Shown in pieces: positions 12,301-24,000 of a DNA stretch of 64,000 nucleotides. Both the position numbers and the translations under genes were made by a program. The DNA lies in the NCBI GenBank assembly GCA_013396995.1, contig VWZP01003889.1, forward strand, positions 248,001 to 312,000, given 5' to 3'. This DNA comes from Dicaeum eximium (Eukaryota > Chordata > Aves > Passeriformes > Dicaeidae). The notes under the pieces are model-generated. The model saw only the letters and a program-made list of their open reading frames with translations, had not been told where the DNA came from and searched no databases. Position 1 is the first letter of the stretch. The number at the start of each line of letters is the position of its first letter.

Positions 12301-15300
12301 TCCGTAGCCTAATAAGAATCCTGGCAAATACATCAAACAGGAGGTAAAGGGAGCTGCTGTGATGAGAACAGGGTTTGCTCCAGCTGGGAGAGAAAGACTG
12401 AAACCAAATGGGCATGAGGAGCACAGGATTCATGCTCCCTCACATATGTGATGTTAGTCATGTGCAGAGGTGAAGATCTGCACTGCCTTTCTTGGAATTA
12501 TATTATTACTGACATTTTCCTAGAGTTTCTGCCTTGGGCTGACCCGTTGCCTCCACAGATGCCATAGGGATGTGAGCCTGGAGAACACTTTGCCTGAGCT
12601 AAGGATCCATGGAATTGCACGGGGCAAGCTCCTGCACTGGCTCTGCCATGAGGATGTTTTTTCACTTCTGCAGACTTCCAAAAGAGTGATTTAAAGTGTT
12701 TGTTGACATAGTGCCCAGTGACACTCATGACAAAGGCACTGTCCCTGCCACTGCTCAGTTTAGGAAAGCACAGGAGGGAAATCACATTTCGGGCTCTGGA
12801 ATGGTTTCTCTGTGGTTTCAGGAAAGCTGCTTTGCTGCTGTCTGTCTCCTTTGAGGAATGGAGGGCAGTGATGCTTATCAGCTTCACAAAGACTTTGTGA
12901 TAATTAACATTTTAAGATGAAAAGCTACTTGATTTTGTAACAGGATTTTGGCTTATGTGTCTGCTGACTGGAGAGAAGAAGAGCAATAGATGAAATTGCT
13001 CAAAGACAAATCCAAATAACTTCAAACTCCACTGAGGTTTAAATAAACCCACTGTAGCACATTCATTTTTCTTAGGGATATGTAATAACTTAGAAAAAGT
13101 ATTATAATGGACAAATATAAATTTTAAGTCTCACCAGCTCAGCTCTGCCTCCTTTCTTGAGCAGTGGTGCTGTGAATTTTCTCTTCAGGCTGCCAGCCAC
13201 TGATGCAGCTTCACATCATCTCTTGCCATTAAACTCTTGTTGAGTTCAGTTTTAAAGCAAAAGTCTGAAGGGTGGGTGTATAAAGGAAATGGACACTTTG
13301 AATTTTGTGTTTGAATTCTGGTTATCCCACTTGTCTTTTCAATGTTTATTTCAAGCACAAACTCTTTTTTTGTGCCCTGTGGTCCTGTATATCTTCTTGG
13401 ATCCAAATTAACGAAAGTACCAAAGACATCTCCAGCTCTCTGGCTTTGACATTTTGGCACTTTCTCATTCCTCATTTGAGCTGAGTTTGTGGCTAAAAAC
13501 TGTAGTGTCATCCACAACGCTGATAAATAATTTGGTTCAAACAGATTTCAGTCTCTTCAAGGATCAAAAGCGTAATAGATGAAAACACAGCATGTCAGGG
13601 GGTTTGAGTGTTGATTTGAGACATGTCAGACCCAAATTTCCTGCTTCTTACTTGGAGTTAAAATGAAATGCTAAAGATATACTGTGCAGAATCCAAAGTG
13701 AAATAGTCTTCCAACCACACTGGTAGAAATCTTGTGCCCTTTGATCCCTTGCCCTGAGTTTCTGCTGATAGTTATTTAACACATTTCAGAGTGCTTTCTT
13801 CTGTGTGCACACAGCTGATGTGAACCAGCCTGCAAGAGAAACCTGAGCATTCAGTGCTCTGCCTTGGTACAGCATGAAAGACATAAAGCAATTTAATGTT
13901 ATTAATTGCTAGCTGGCTGATTGGATTTACAAGAAATTGTCAAACCTTAAACCCCCCAAATAATAATTTTTCACCCAAAAATAGGAGAATTTATTATGCC
14001 ATTAACTTTTTTCCTAGCAGGTTTTCCAAAGTGAAATCACTAACCGCTATAAAAATTTTATTGCACATTTTAATTTATTTCTCACTCCAGTTAGGAAATA
14101 TCTCAAAAATGTATTTTGGTGTTCTATACTATCATTATTTGCCATTCATAAAGAAAATATTTGTAGCTACTTATTCTATCCATTCTGAATTTGAAATCTG
14201 TGTCACTTTTCTGTTTTTTTCTCTCTGGAAGGTCAGAGACAAATGATATCAATAAAGAGTTTAGTTTTTGGAGGACTGAACTGGAAGGACCAGATGCCTT
14301 CTGCAGACATGTGGCAACACAGGGTAAGAGGACGAAGGTGAAGGCAAAACAGCAGCAATTCAAGGCATTTTAGTGCTCAGACTACACAAAAGGAGTATGG
14401 ATTTACCTTGCTTGAGGCATCCAGGTTAGGAAGGTAATTGCACTAGGATTTCTGCAGTCAGCAGAGAATTAGAGATGCTTTCAGGGGGGATGATATTTTT
14501 CTGTGTATTACATGGGGTCAGCTGCAATTACAATTCTACCCAAGTGCTCTAAAATGCCCCAAGCAAGGCAAAACCTTGGTGCTTGTTAGGGCTGCTTTAA
14601 GTGGTTTATTTTCTGCTTTCTGAAGCAGCTGAGGGTGCAGGTGCCTCTGCCTAAGCACCACTTTCAGAAGCTCCAGAACATAAATTTTCACTGGGGTAAA
14701 AATTTTTCCTGCATGGAGGAAAACCATTCTGTGAGAAATATCTGGTGTGAAAATAAAGTACCAGGCTTGCACATTTACTTTATGTAGATAAATCCACAAG
14801 GGACCTGGGCAAAGAGATTAAATATTTTAGAATGACACCAACTGCTTTTTGATCTCAGCACAGATTTAATACTCAGTTCCAGTGTAGGGGGGCTCCAAGC
14901 TGCTGGAAGCCTGAATTTCAGTAAGGATGTGAAACTTCAGCATCAAAAGGCAGGCTCTGATACTTGTAAGAGGAGTGTAAAAGTTTTTGACAGAGAAGTA
15001 CATAAACAGAGAACAAGACTGGATGTTGATGGTATGAATAATTAATATTTCCCAAGTGTTTAGTGCAAGATTCTTATTTTCTTCAGTATAAGGGGCATCT
15101 CTGTGGATAAAATATCTCAGATATTTTCAAACCATCAATCGTTTGCAAAATTCCTGGAAGATTTCCATGCAGTTGCAAGTAGTAATTGGCATAGGAGAAT
15201 ACAAAAAAATCAATATTAAAACCATCTTCATAGCTCAGAATATCTAGTCTGGAAGTCAGATTAATCCAAGCTTCAGAAATATTTAAAAAGTGAAGTGCTA

Positions 15301-18300
15301 GTTGCCTCTCAGTGGATTTGGCAAATGGACATTTCCACTCTCTGTTATCCAGGCTGCCAAGCCCTTGAAGTTTTTCCTGCTGCATCTGACTTTGCCCTCC
15401 CTGGGCAAACACCCCAGGCCACCAGGAGTTCAGAGTGTGGCTGTGGGCAGCATGGTGGCTGCTGTGCTCAGAGAAGAGGGGACCCAGTCACATGGTGCTT
15501 TCTATGTCTGCCTGAAAGTTTCTGGTTTTCCCTTCAGGCTCAGCCCAGCCCTCAGCACAGGGATGTGTGCCCAGTCACACAGGCAGAGCTGTTAAAGCTC
15601 CCGTGTTCTTCTGATGTGCTTTAGTGGGAACTGCAGCTGCAGCTAGGGACTTTTGCAAAGGGATGAGCATTTCCAGCAGCTGGTACTGTTAGGCTGCAGC
15701 ACTGCTGAAGAGAGTTTGTGGGATGCCTTTGAAAGTTACTGCACAGGTGGAGCTCAGCCTGTTTTCTGTCTTTCATTCCTGTCAAATAGTGATTGACTGC
15801 GCTTTCCCTGCAGCTGATTGTCAGGATGAGATATCAAAACAGGAAGAGCACACTTCTATTATTTACGTGTCACACACAGGGGTACCTAGCAAAAAGAGAT
15901 GATGGGAAGTATTAAATCCTTTGAGCAAAATGCTTAGGAAAGCATTAAGGCACTGCTGAAGGCAACTGAGTGCTCCATGTGGGTGCACCAGTTCTGCTGA
16001 CACCCACTGCACCCACACTGCAGGCAGGAGCTGTTTGTAAGAGATGATAACACAAATGTGGGCACGGTGTTGGGAGGTCACACATCTCCTATTTGTCACC
16101 TCCTTCCTCCCATAATAGATTATCTATAAAGCTAACAAAACATAGCATTGCTTTGCCTCACAGTTGTGCCCAGTGTGGGCCTATATCCCTCCATGGGTGG
16201 TGGAGGAGGAAAGGTGGGAATTATGGCTTTTATAGATAATGATCATTTAATACATCTTCATTTTCCTTTATGTATGTTATGTAAGTGAAATTCAAGCAAA
16301 GTGATGATTTAATACTTTATAATAGCCCTTGTGGTGAAAAAATTGACCAAAGCCTCCTTCTGCACAGGTTTATCTGCAGCTGCTGCACCTCTGCCTGGCA
16401 TTTCAATGTCCCTCTGAGGGGACAACCCAAGTGTCACACAAACTGCACAGCAGGAGACACTGTAAATGTGTTAAAGCCCTCAAACTGCTCTGCTTCCAGG
16501 TTTGGTTTCCATCTGGGTAAACTTTCATTCTCCTGACCAGCAGAAACAGGCTGTGGGATGAGGATGGCACACAGTCCCCACACCGTGTGTGAGCTCTTAG
16601 GTGTGACTGGGGTTTTCTGAAGGGCCCCTCCTGGAAATGGATCCCAGTCTGGCTGGATTCCAGGCTGGAGTGAGAGCAGCTCTGGAGCCCAAACTCAGAC
16701 CTCACTTTTGCACCCATGCTTGGTGGCAGAGTATGCTGGGGCAGAACTGAAATGCTGGCAGTGTTCAGCCCTTCCCTATAACCATTTTTAAGGTTGTTTT
16801 GCAGCCACCTAAAGATGTGGAGTTTTTTTAAGGGAACAAACTCAGAGCATGCTGTGATGCCTGTGCACTGCAGCATGGAAGGCACAGCTGTGTCCCCTCC
16901 TCTGATGTGTTCTTCAGGTGTATTTCATAAGTAGATGAATTATGAATGGGTTTCAGTTGTCAAGAAAATCCCACAAAAAACATGACACTGAGCATCACAC
17001 CACTCATGGCATCTAGAAGTTGTTTGAAAATTAATGGAAGATTATTTCCCACTCGGCTCACACAGACATCCGAATCTGGGTGCTGCCAGCTACTGCAATG
17101 TTTTACATGAGAGCATGTGCAGAATGGTTTTAAAAGAAGAAATATCCTTCTGGCTTTGTAAAAAATAATCTTTATGCAGTTGCACAATTAGCAGTTTCTG
17201 CAGTGAATCTGCAGTTCATCATACAAATGTTTAATGTGTAAACATGCAAATGTGAATTCATTGAAAGCTTATTTAATAACATGATAGGAGCAATGCAGAT
17301 ATTCTTCAGTGAGAATAAACACACATTTAATTTTATCTCATCATGAGAGCTGGTTTTCATGTTGTTAATCCTTTTCTAAAGATGAAATGTTGACAACACA
17401 TAATCTTTGCTATAAGAATAAATTAATATTGATTAATAAGAGTGATTTAATTTAAACTGTATTGTCATATCATACGGCTTAGATTTCTTCTGAAAGATTT
17501 TAATAGCAAGAGAAGCTTCAGTTCAGAAATAGATGAGTAATTATATTTATTTTAATTTTTTTCTAGCTATCTCTTTCAAGGTTTTCTTCATCTGTATGCA
17601 TGAAACTTTGAGCCTTGGTAAAATTCTCATGCAGCAGATTTCATCCAACTAAACTTGTCCTTAGTGTAACACAGTAGAACATGTCATTATGGGTATTATT
17701 CTTCTCTTTCTATTTGTGTCCATATTTTAATAATTGCATTAACCTTGGCCAGACACTACAGGGGTAGAGTAGTAAATGTTTAGTTAAAATCTAAAATCTT
17801 TATGGATTTGACATGTTCAAGGAATTAAAATATTTGCACTTTCAATGCCTGTGCTAAAGTTACTGTATTGTGATTCTCTCAATTGCTTCCTAATGTGGAA
17901 GGAAGAAGTTCAAAACATGAAGGAAAAAGTTCCTAATCTATGCAATTTCTTAACATTTTCCTGACTCTTCACACATACATGAAAGACAACAGCATGGTAT
18001 GTAATCTTTAAAAAAATCTTCTAAGGTATAGAGACTGAGAGGGTGGTGTGAACCATTGGTGTATTTGGGCTCTTTTGAATGAGTGTTTTGTGGCATCAGG
18101 TAATACTTGAAGGAGAGTACAAAAATGGGACTGTGTTTATTAGGATTTTTAGAAAATTGTTATAAATATCACCACAGCAAAGAAGGTTCTGAATACCTCC
18201 AGGAAATAGCAGAAAGATTAGAAGGGATGCTGTAGGAAATGTTGTATAATTTCTCCATTTCCAGGGCAAAACTGGCAAGAATGGGAGTATTAGCTGGATA

Positions 18301-20670
18301 AGAAATCTTAGTGTTGCTCTGTGGCTGGCACAGGCACTGTTGTGGTGCTCTGTAAATCTATCCTGACAATGACTTTCTACTTTTTGGGTTGCATTTCCCA
18401 GGTCCCAAATTGCTACAGAGTGTAATCATGTGCTCAGTCTGTCTGTATTCAAGATGCCCTTGAGGATGCCTATCTTTCAGGGGCTGCAGTGGCCCCGAGC
18501 TGATGTTCAAAGAGGAGCACACATTTAAGTGCTCTCCCAAAGTGTGGTGCTCTCCTGAGTTAGAGCAGTGCCATGGAAATGTTTTGGAGAAAGAAACAAC
18601 TCCCTGCTATCTGCTTCAGCCTTTGTGATCTGCAGCTGCCTGTGCTTTTTAATGGACTGTTTTCCAGGTGTGCCCATGAAATGTCACTTGTCACTGCTGA
18701 GGAGCAGGACACTGGCACTGCGGGGAGAGCGGTGATTTGGGAAAGGGGAGGGCAGCTGGAGAGCTGTGCCCAGGAGGCAACCCAGATCCCTGCTCCTTTG
18801 AATCCTTCCCAAGCACTGCAGTGCCAATAACTAATAATAACAGAGCTGTTGCTGGGGGAAAGAATCATCCTTGTAAGTAAGTTCACATCAGATGGAGTGG
18901 GATGCCTGCAAACTTGAACGTTTGACTGGGGGGAACAAAGCAGGAACTGTAAGCTTCTTAGATTTGCAGAGGCACTTTTGTATGAATTTTCCCAGCTTCC
19001 TGTGAGAAGAAATATTTTCAAAATGGGTCTGATTGCTAATCTGATTATGCCAGCTCGGAAGTTAAATTGAAACATGAAATAAATGAAGGCTTTTGGAGTT
19101 ATGAATTAATTAAAAAACTAATTAGGACAGATAAAAGAAATGCAAGTCCGGGAATTGTTTTTCTTATCTTGGAATAAGAGCATTTAAATTGAAAAGATGA
19201 CATTAAACAAAGCCTACAAACAACTGGAAACCGTGTTAGGAGAAAGATAAATCCTAAAAGGGGATTTTTTGTTTTACATCATGATACAGCTTTCCAAAAT
19301 GTATTTCTGAAGAGTGACCAGCAGCTTAAAGGAGAGGATGTCTGTAGGTTCAGGGACAGCTGGAAAAGAAATGCTGAATGGAGACTGAGTAGATGGGAGA
19401 GATACAGGGCTGGTGAGTCTCAGTTAAAGGAGTGTCCATGGGTGCTGCTGTGCATTGGGATTTTAGGGCAGGATCATTTGTGTGGCACTTAACTCCCAGC
19501 TGGGTGGTGGGGAAATCCATGGCCCTGGGCCATCCCTGCCTGTACCAGGCACTGCTCCTGCCCCATGGGTGGCTGCAGGCCCTTGGAGCACCGAGAGGAA
19601 GAGGAGGATGTTTTCTAATCACAAATATGGAAAAGTTGCATTCAGACATTTTCTTTTGGAGCAAATGATACAGGAATGTATAATGAGTGCCTCAACCATG
19701 TCCATAACACCTTTGGTGTGAAAATGTCGCTGTGCTGGTTAATAACTGCAATGAACAATGAAATATCTGTGCTCTGGCTGGAGGGGTCAGAGATTGCTTT
19801 CAGAGATCAGATAAGAAGGAACTCGTTGCTCTCAAGAACAGCTAGAGGGGAGCATCCAGGACACTTTGACACTGCAGTAGAACCCACAGTCACTGGATCT
19901 TCCCCTCTGGGGCTTGCACCGAGAGCATCTGTAACAAATACCCAGGGAGGGCTGCTCAGGAGGTGAGCACGGCAGGACTGGGGGTCCTGACAGACAGAGG
20001 GCTCTGGAGAGCATCCCTGGCGTGATGCTGGGGCAGAGAAACAGCCATACTGTGCCACCCACCCCAAAGGATCCTTTGGGTGCCACCGTCTTGAAAAGTC
20101 CGTGAGTGTCTCACACACCCCGGGCACACCGAATTTATGCTGCTTTACACAGGTCACCAAATCCATTACTACAGCTCCCTTGAAATGCAAAGACTGTCAC
20201 TGCTGTCATACATTTTAAAATCAGAAAGAGCTTTAAGCCCAGATGGTCTTACCAGTAAGAAAGAGTCCCTGCTCAGAAAAGCTGGAAGCAGCATGAGTAT
20301 TAAGGAAGTTAAAGCGATCATTAACATTAATATATTTCTCTCCTCACCTACATGAACATGAGAAAGAGAACCATAGAGGTGATGTATAATATTCATATTT
20401 CTTAATGCATTACAGGAAACTGTTCAGACACTGCAGAGGAAAGACAGATAAAAGGACTTGCACAGAGGAGTAAATGTGTACGTCCCTGAAATGTGCTGCA
20501 GTATTGGGTGATCACTCAGTCTGGAAGACAGAGACTGCATGGCAGCTACCTGGCTCTGACTTATTGAATTCTCTGGCTGATAGCTGGGATTGTCTATTCT
20601 TGTTGAATTATCTATTAGCAAGAAGCTGAAACCAAACCAGAAAAACCCAACCAACTGGCCAAATAAAAAA
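6346..20670. other. Non-coding sequence, no recognised gene
   Basis: Mostly AT-rich unique sequence, with GC-rich but CpG-poor patches at about 9,530-9,830, 10,040-10,170, 11,520-11,830 and 19,430-20,110. No transposon ends were identified. An exon-shaped segment (14,237-14,323) and a TAAT-rich block (19,075-19,270) are described under findings. None of the ORFs resembles a known protein. Confidence 0.7.
7911..7973 (+). repeat. Local imperfect duplication, 21-bp unit at 42-bp spacing
   Basis: TTCCTATGGAGGGAAATCAAT at 7911-7931 recurs as TTCCTATGGAAGAAAATCAAT at 7953-7973 with two mismatches. It is a small degenerate tandem duplication. Confidence 0.75.
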
Positions 20671-20684
20671 ACCACACACACTCA

Positions 20685-20744
20685 CAAAAAAAAAAAAAAA
20701 AANNNNNNNNNNNNNNNNNNNNNNNNNNNNNNNNAAAAAAAAAA
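20685..20744. other. Assembly gap (32 N) inside a poly-A run
   Basis: Positions 20703-20734 are N, with A homopolymer on both sides. An A-rich stretch with AACC words precedes it from about 20,625. The assembler evidently failed in a long A tract, so the true length and content are unknown. Confidence 0.95.
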
Positions 20745-21033
20745 GGAAGAAAAATAATTTCCTGAAGTAGTTACTGCCCAAGATCACAGTGACGAACTTA
20801 AAAACCACAGCTCAGAAGGGCTAGCCTGGGTATTGTAGCCTGGCTATGAAGTTCAGAGCTAACTTAACTCCCTCTCTCCCAGAGTGGCTGATTTTAACCT
20901 TAGCTTAAATCTCTCTCAGTTACACTTTAACTGTGTGGTGGCACAGGGACTCCTGCCATGAGAGCAGGGAGTTAATAATGTTTTCCTGGCTGGCTGTGAG
21001 AAAAAGCATGAATGGACTTCTGTCGGAAAGGTT

Positions 21034-21082
21034 AAAGGGAAAAGGGAAAAGGGAAAAGGGAAAAAAGGGAAAAGGGAAAAGG
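21034..21082 (+). repeat. (GGGAAAA)n heptanucleotide microsatellite
   Basis: About six or seven copies of GGGAAAA, one with extra A residues, form an uninterrupted purine run of 49 nt on the + strand. Confidence 0.95.
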
Positions 21083-24000
21083 TCTGTCTGGGGAAAACCC
21101 AATATAACCCTGGAGCAGAAGGTCATGGAGAAAACTCCATTTTGCAGAGTTTTTATAAAACAGTGTTACCATCTTAAGAAGCAGTCTATCTCTGCTGTGA
21201 GCCAGGAGCTTAAAAATAACAGACAAACTTGAAGGAAAAAAGCAAAAAGAAGAATTACCATAATAAAATATACTGTATGAAGCCTGAGAAACTGAAGCCT
21301 GGCTTAATTGACAAAAAGTGTCAATGAAAAATGAATGGGGTTCAATAATGGATCTTCTTACATTTAAATACTTTTGTTCTAGTCATATAGTTCAGAAACT
21401 GGAGGTAGTGAAATAGTTTTTTAAAACTCTCAGTTTCTTTGAAGTTTATGATGAGTTGATAGTTCAAAACATATTTTTCCATCATTGTAACCTACAGGAA
21501 GTAGCACAGCTTCATTTGGTTCTAGGAGTTTAATGAGCACAGGAAGAATTTGGATAGCTCCCAGAGTGATGAGCTATGTGTCATGTCTAAGTGAAGTAAA
21601 TCCTATGACTTTACAAAGATATTGCAGGAAAATGTGATCAGAAACTCTCTGGCTCAGTAGGACCAGTAATGACAGTCAATGTCAACTACTCAACAATAAA
21701 GGTTCTGCTCAAGTTAAGTTCACTTATGATTTGTGGAAGAATTTAGACAGTATGCAAACTGATTGGATCAAAGAAAATGGGAAAAGCAGGATTTAACTTC
21801 TGAGTTTATGCATTTAGCTCGTGCAAATCAGCCTTGTCTGATCATAATCTGCACAATAAATTTGCCACTGCTGGAACTTCATGTTCAAAAGCACGTAGAA
21901 GTGCAGTATGTGGATTGGTCAGGTCTTCAAAAATCCCTACAGCTCCTGAAACTTTCACTAATGCTAATCTGTGAAAGAACTTGCTGAATTGCAGTCTCTT
22001 AATCTTGGTTTTTTGAAGTTAAAATACTGAAATAGCCAAATGTTGGGGGTTGGGGTTTTTTTGGTTTTATCTCTCCTGTTCATTTCTCATCACTGTGGAA
22101 TTCCTTGTAAACCAAGACACCAAAGAAAGGACAATTTTCTTAAATTCAGAGCTTTTGCCTCTGAAATAGTTTTTGGGTTTGCATTGACTATGGGACTGCC
22201 TTTTTCATGTCCCCTTTAGAGTGTTTACACCTTTGGGTGACCAAGACATGTGACTGGAGTAGTTATATGTGCTGCTTTTAACAAGTATTATCAAAAATAT
22301 TAGAAGACCTTTTCTTTTTGGCCAAAATTGTGTCCAGCAATGTTGGGTTCATTGTCTGATAGGAAGGAGACTTTGTAAAAAATAATCAATAGGTACACTT
22401 GCTACTGGTTTACTGAGGAGATAAAAAAAGGAGGTGGGAACTGGTTTTTGAACCACTAGGCTGTCACCTGCCATGTGCACAGGGTTACCACATGGTAAGA
22501 TGCAAACCTTGGACACAATTTTGTGAAGGCTGTGCTGCATGGAGGCAGGCATGCAATTTCAAATTGATTTTTTGGGACTTTAGAATTTCCATAAAAGAGA
22601 TGGCTTATTCCACCCTCACTTCACAGATCATTATGCCTTATGTGGGTATATATATGTATATAGAAACCCAAACTGTGTTTGAATAAAGTAACGCATGCTA
22701 GAAATCAGTGCTAAATCTGCTTAGTGTCAAAATAGCCAGAGTGATACTAAACCATCAGCAATTTTCTTTCATTAGACTGATTTAGCACAGTATCAAGGAC
22801 AGAAACAAGCACTAATTGGATAGCAAACACATTTCAATTATCTGTGGTGAATTAGCAAGCAGATAACAAGCACTAGGTGTTACCTTCATTTGTAGGTGTT
22901 CCTGCTCCACTCCCCAGCCTTTTAACTCTGAATCACTCCTGGCTTCTCAGAAGTTTTTCAGAAAGAGGTTTCTGTGCAAGGATAAAGTACAACAGATGTG
23001 CACCGATCTGGAATTACTTGTTTGATAAGCCAGATCATCTACCTCTCATAAAACTTGGAGAATTCAGTGATCTTTTTCTGAAGTGTAATTTAGCTAATTA
23101 GCAAAAGCCAGCCTGGTAATCAATAGAATCACTTGTATTACAGATGGCACTAACAAAACCTGTAGTAGTTAATAAACCAAAAGGGTTTGCTTACTCAGCT
23201 TTAAAAGGCAGAATGACTGGTAGTTGCCAGCTGCTTTACTGAAAGTGCTGTGTAATTCTTATGAATAAAATAGGACTCAGTTTAGGAGATTCTTTCCAGG
23301 TTCAGAAGTGGTGATAGCAGAGAAACAAATTAGCTTCCACGTGTTTTGTGTCTCAAAGAGAAGAGCGTTATGCAGGCTCACTCAGAGCTCTGTGATTGTG
23401 ATTGCCAGTGACAGAGCCTTTTCTGTGTTTATGCTTTGTGTGTTACATCCATCAACTAATCTGAGAAAAGATGCCATACAGCTAATATTAAAAGGACACC
23501 CACTAGCAGTGTTTGGCCTGGTATCATCCCCTTTGCAGTTTACATTAGGTGAGCGTGGAAAGGATCAGAACTCTTTTTCTGCCACCGGTTCCAAAGCAGG
23601 AGCAAACGGTTCAATCCAAGGGTGCTGTCCATGGTCCTAAGCCCAGAATCCCGTCCGGGAAAATCCTCGCTCCACTGCTGCCTTGCGGTGGTGACATCTA
23701 AACTGCATGCAGCCTTTCTCCCGGGTAGGTACCCCGGATTCATCAGGAAATGTCACAAACAGTAGATTATATTTAAATATTTAGAAAGTGCATTAAAGAT
23801 GAACGACCTCCTAAAGCGTGTGCTCGTTTTCTGGGTGTTAAAAAGGTACCCAGATATGTGAGAAGTGCTGGGGTCTGCAACGGGCCAGAAGGGTGGTGCT
23901 GTATGAGCACACTCACAGGGGCTCTGGGGTGGAATGTGCTGTGTGCTTTTTGTCAGAAATCCCACTGGAAAGCAAATGATTGCCCCTGGTAAATTAAAAC

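Noticed and set aside
16403..16885. 160-codon minus-strand ORF
   Set aside because: No recognised domain, low-complexity Ser/His/Leu-rich composition and a GC-richer patch that favours chance ORFs; no supporting splice or start context.
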